5,156 nt of DNA from CAYGZC01 sp964354225. Its GTDB lineage: Bacteria; Bacteroidota; Ignavibacteria; UBA10030; SZUA-254. The stretch is from contig CAYGZC010000230.1 in assembly GCA_964354225.1 (NCBI GenBank), positions 1-5,156 of the forward strand, written 5' to 3'. Under the pieces are notes generated by a model. It was not told where the DNA came from and made no database searches. It saw nothing but the letters and a program-made list of their open reading frames with translations. A program made the position numbers and the translations under genes. Positions 5,133 through 5,156 of the stretch are shown here, one piece after another. The first letter of the stretch is position 1; every line of letters begins with the position of its first letter.

Positions 5133-5156
5133 ATGAACCTTGGGCAAATATTATTA
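5133..5156 (+). CDS. Possible start of a further gene, cut by the window edge
   Basis: An ATG at 5133 opens a frame reading MNLGQILL up to the last base. An in-frame TGA lies at 5109-5111, so this is the first available ATG after that stop. No Shine-Dalgarno sequence precedes it, as for the other genes here. An N-terminus of this kind occurs in GspE/PilB-type ATPases and in some single-pass membrane or pilin-like proteins, but eight residues cannot decide, so I assign no function. It could equally be a chance ATG. Confidence 0.3.

Overview
The window is about 5.2 kb of an AT-rich bacterial chromosome, with every gene on the + strand. An outer-membrane beta-barrel protein at the left edge implies a Gram-negative-type envelope. 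None of the start codons has a convincing Shine-Dalgarno sequence. Together with the style of the UvrD protein, this suggests the Bacteroidota/Chlorobiota/Ignavibacteriota (FCB) neighbourhood or a related candidate phylum. That placement is inference, not proof.

Layout. (1) Positions 1-621: the 3' end of a beta-barrel protein whose start lies outside the window. (2) 622-942: an AT-rich spacer with an imperfect hairpin and a sigma70-like promoter candidate for the next gene. (3) 943-1566: an Ogt/MGMT-type O6-alkylguanine-DNA alkyltransferase with its catalytic PCHRV motif intact, a roughly 40-residue N-terminal extension, and unusual residues at two positions lining the active site. (4) 1567-1710: a short spacer with two dyads. 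(5) 1711-3918: a full-length UvrD/PcrA superfamily 1A DNA helicase with all helicase motifs and a C-terminal Tudor-like domain. (6) 3915-4811: a YihY/BrkB-family inner-membrane protein whose ATG overlaps the uvrD stop codon (ATGA). (7) 4803-4847: a strong intrinsic terminator whose stem begins inside the last codons of yihY. (8) 4848-5132: a non-coding stretch with a promoter-like pair, a perfect 13-bp hairpin nested in an 8-bp outer inverted repeat, and a T-rich tail. It could be a small RNA or a structured leader. (9) 5133 to the end: the first eight codons of a possible further gene.

Functionally, ogt and uvrD are both DNA-repair genes (direct reversal of alkylation, and the helicase of excision and mismatch repair). 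uvrD and yihY look like one translationally coupled transcript ending at the terminator near 4830. ogt is co-directional but 144 bases upstream, so it may or may not share that transcript. I see no tRNA, rRNA, CRISPR array, transposase or phage gene. The coding content is mostly conserved housekeeping; the most unexplained signal is the structured non-coding block at about 4931-5076.
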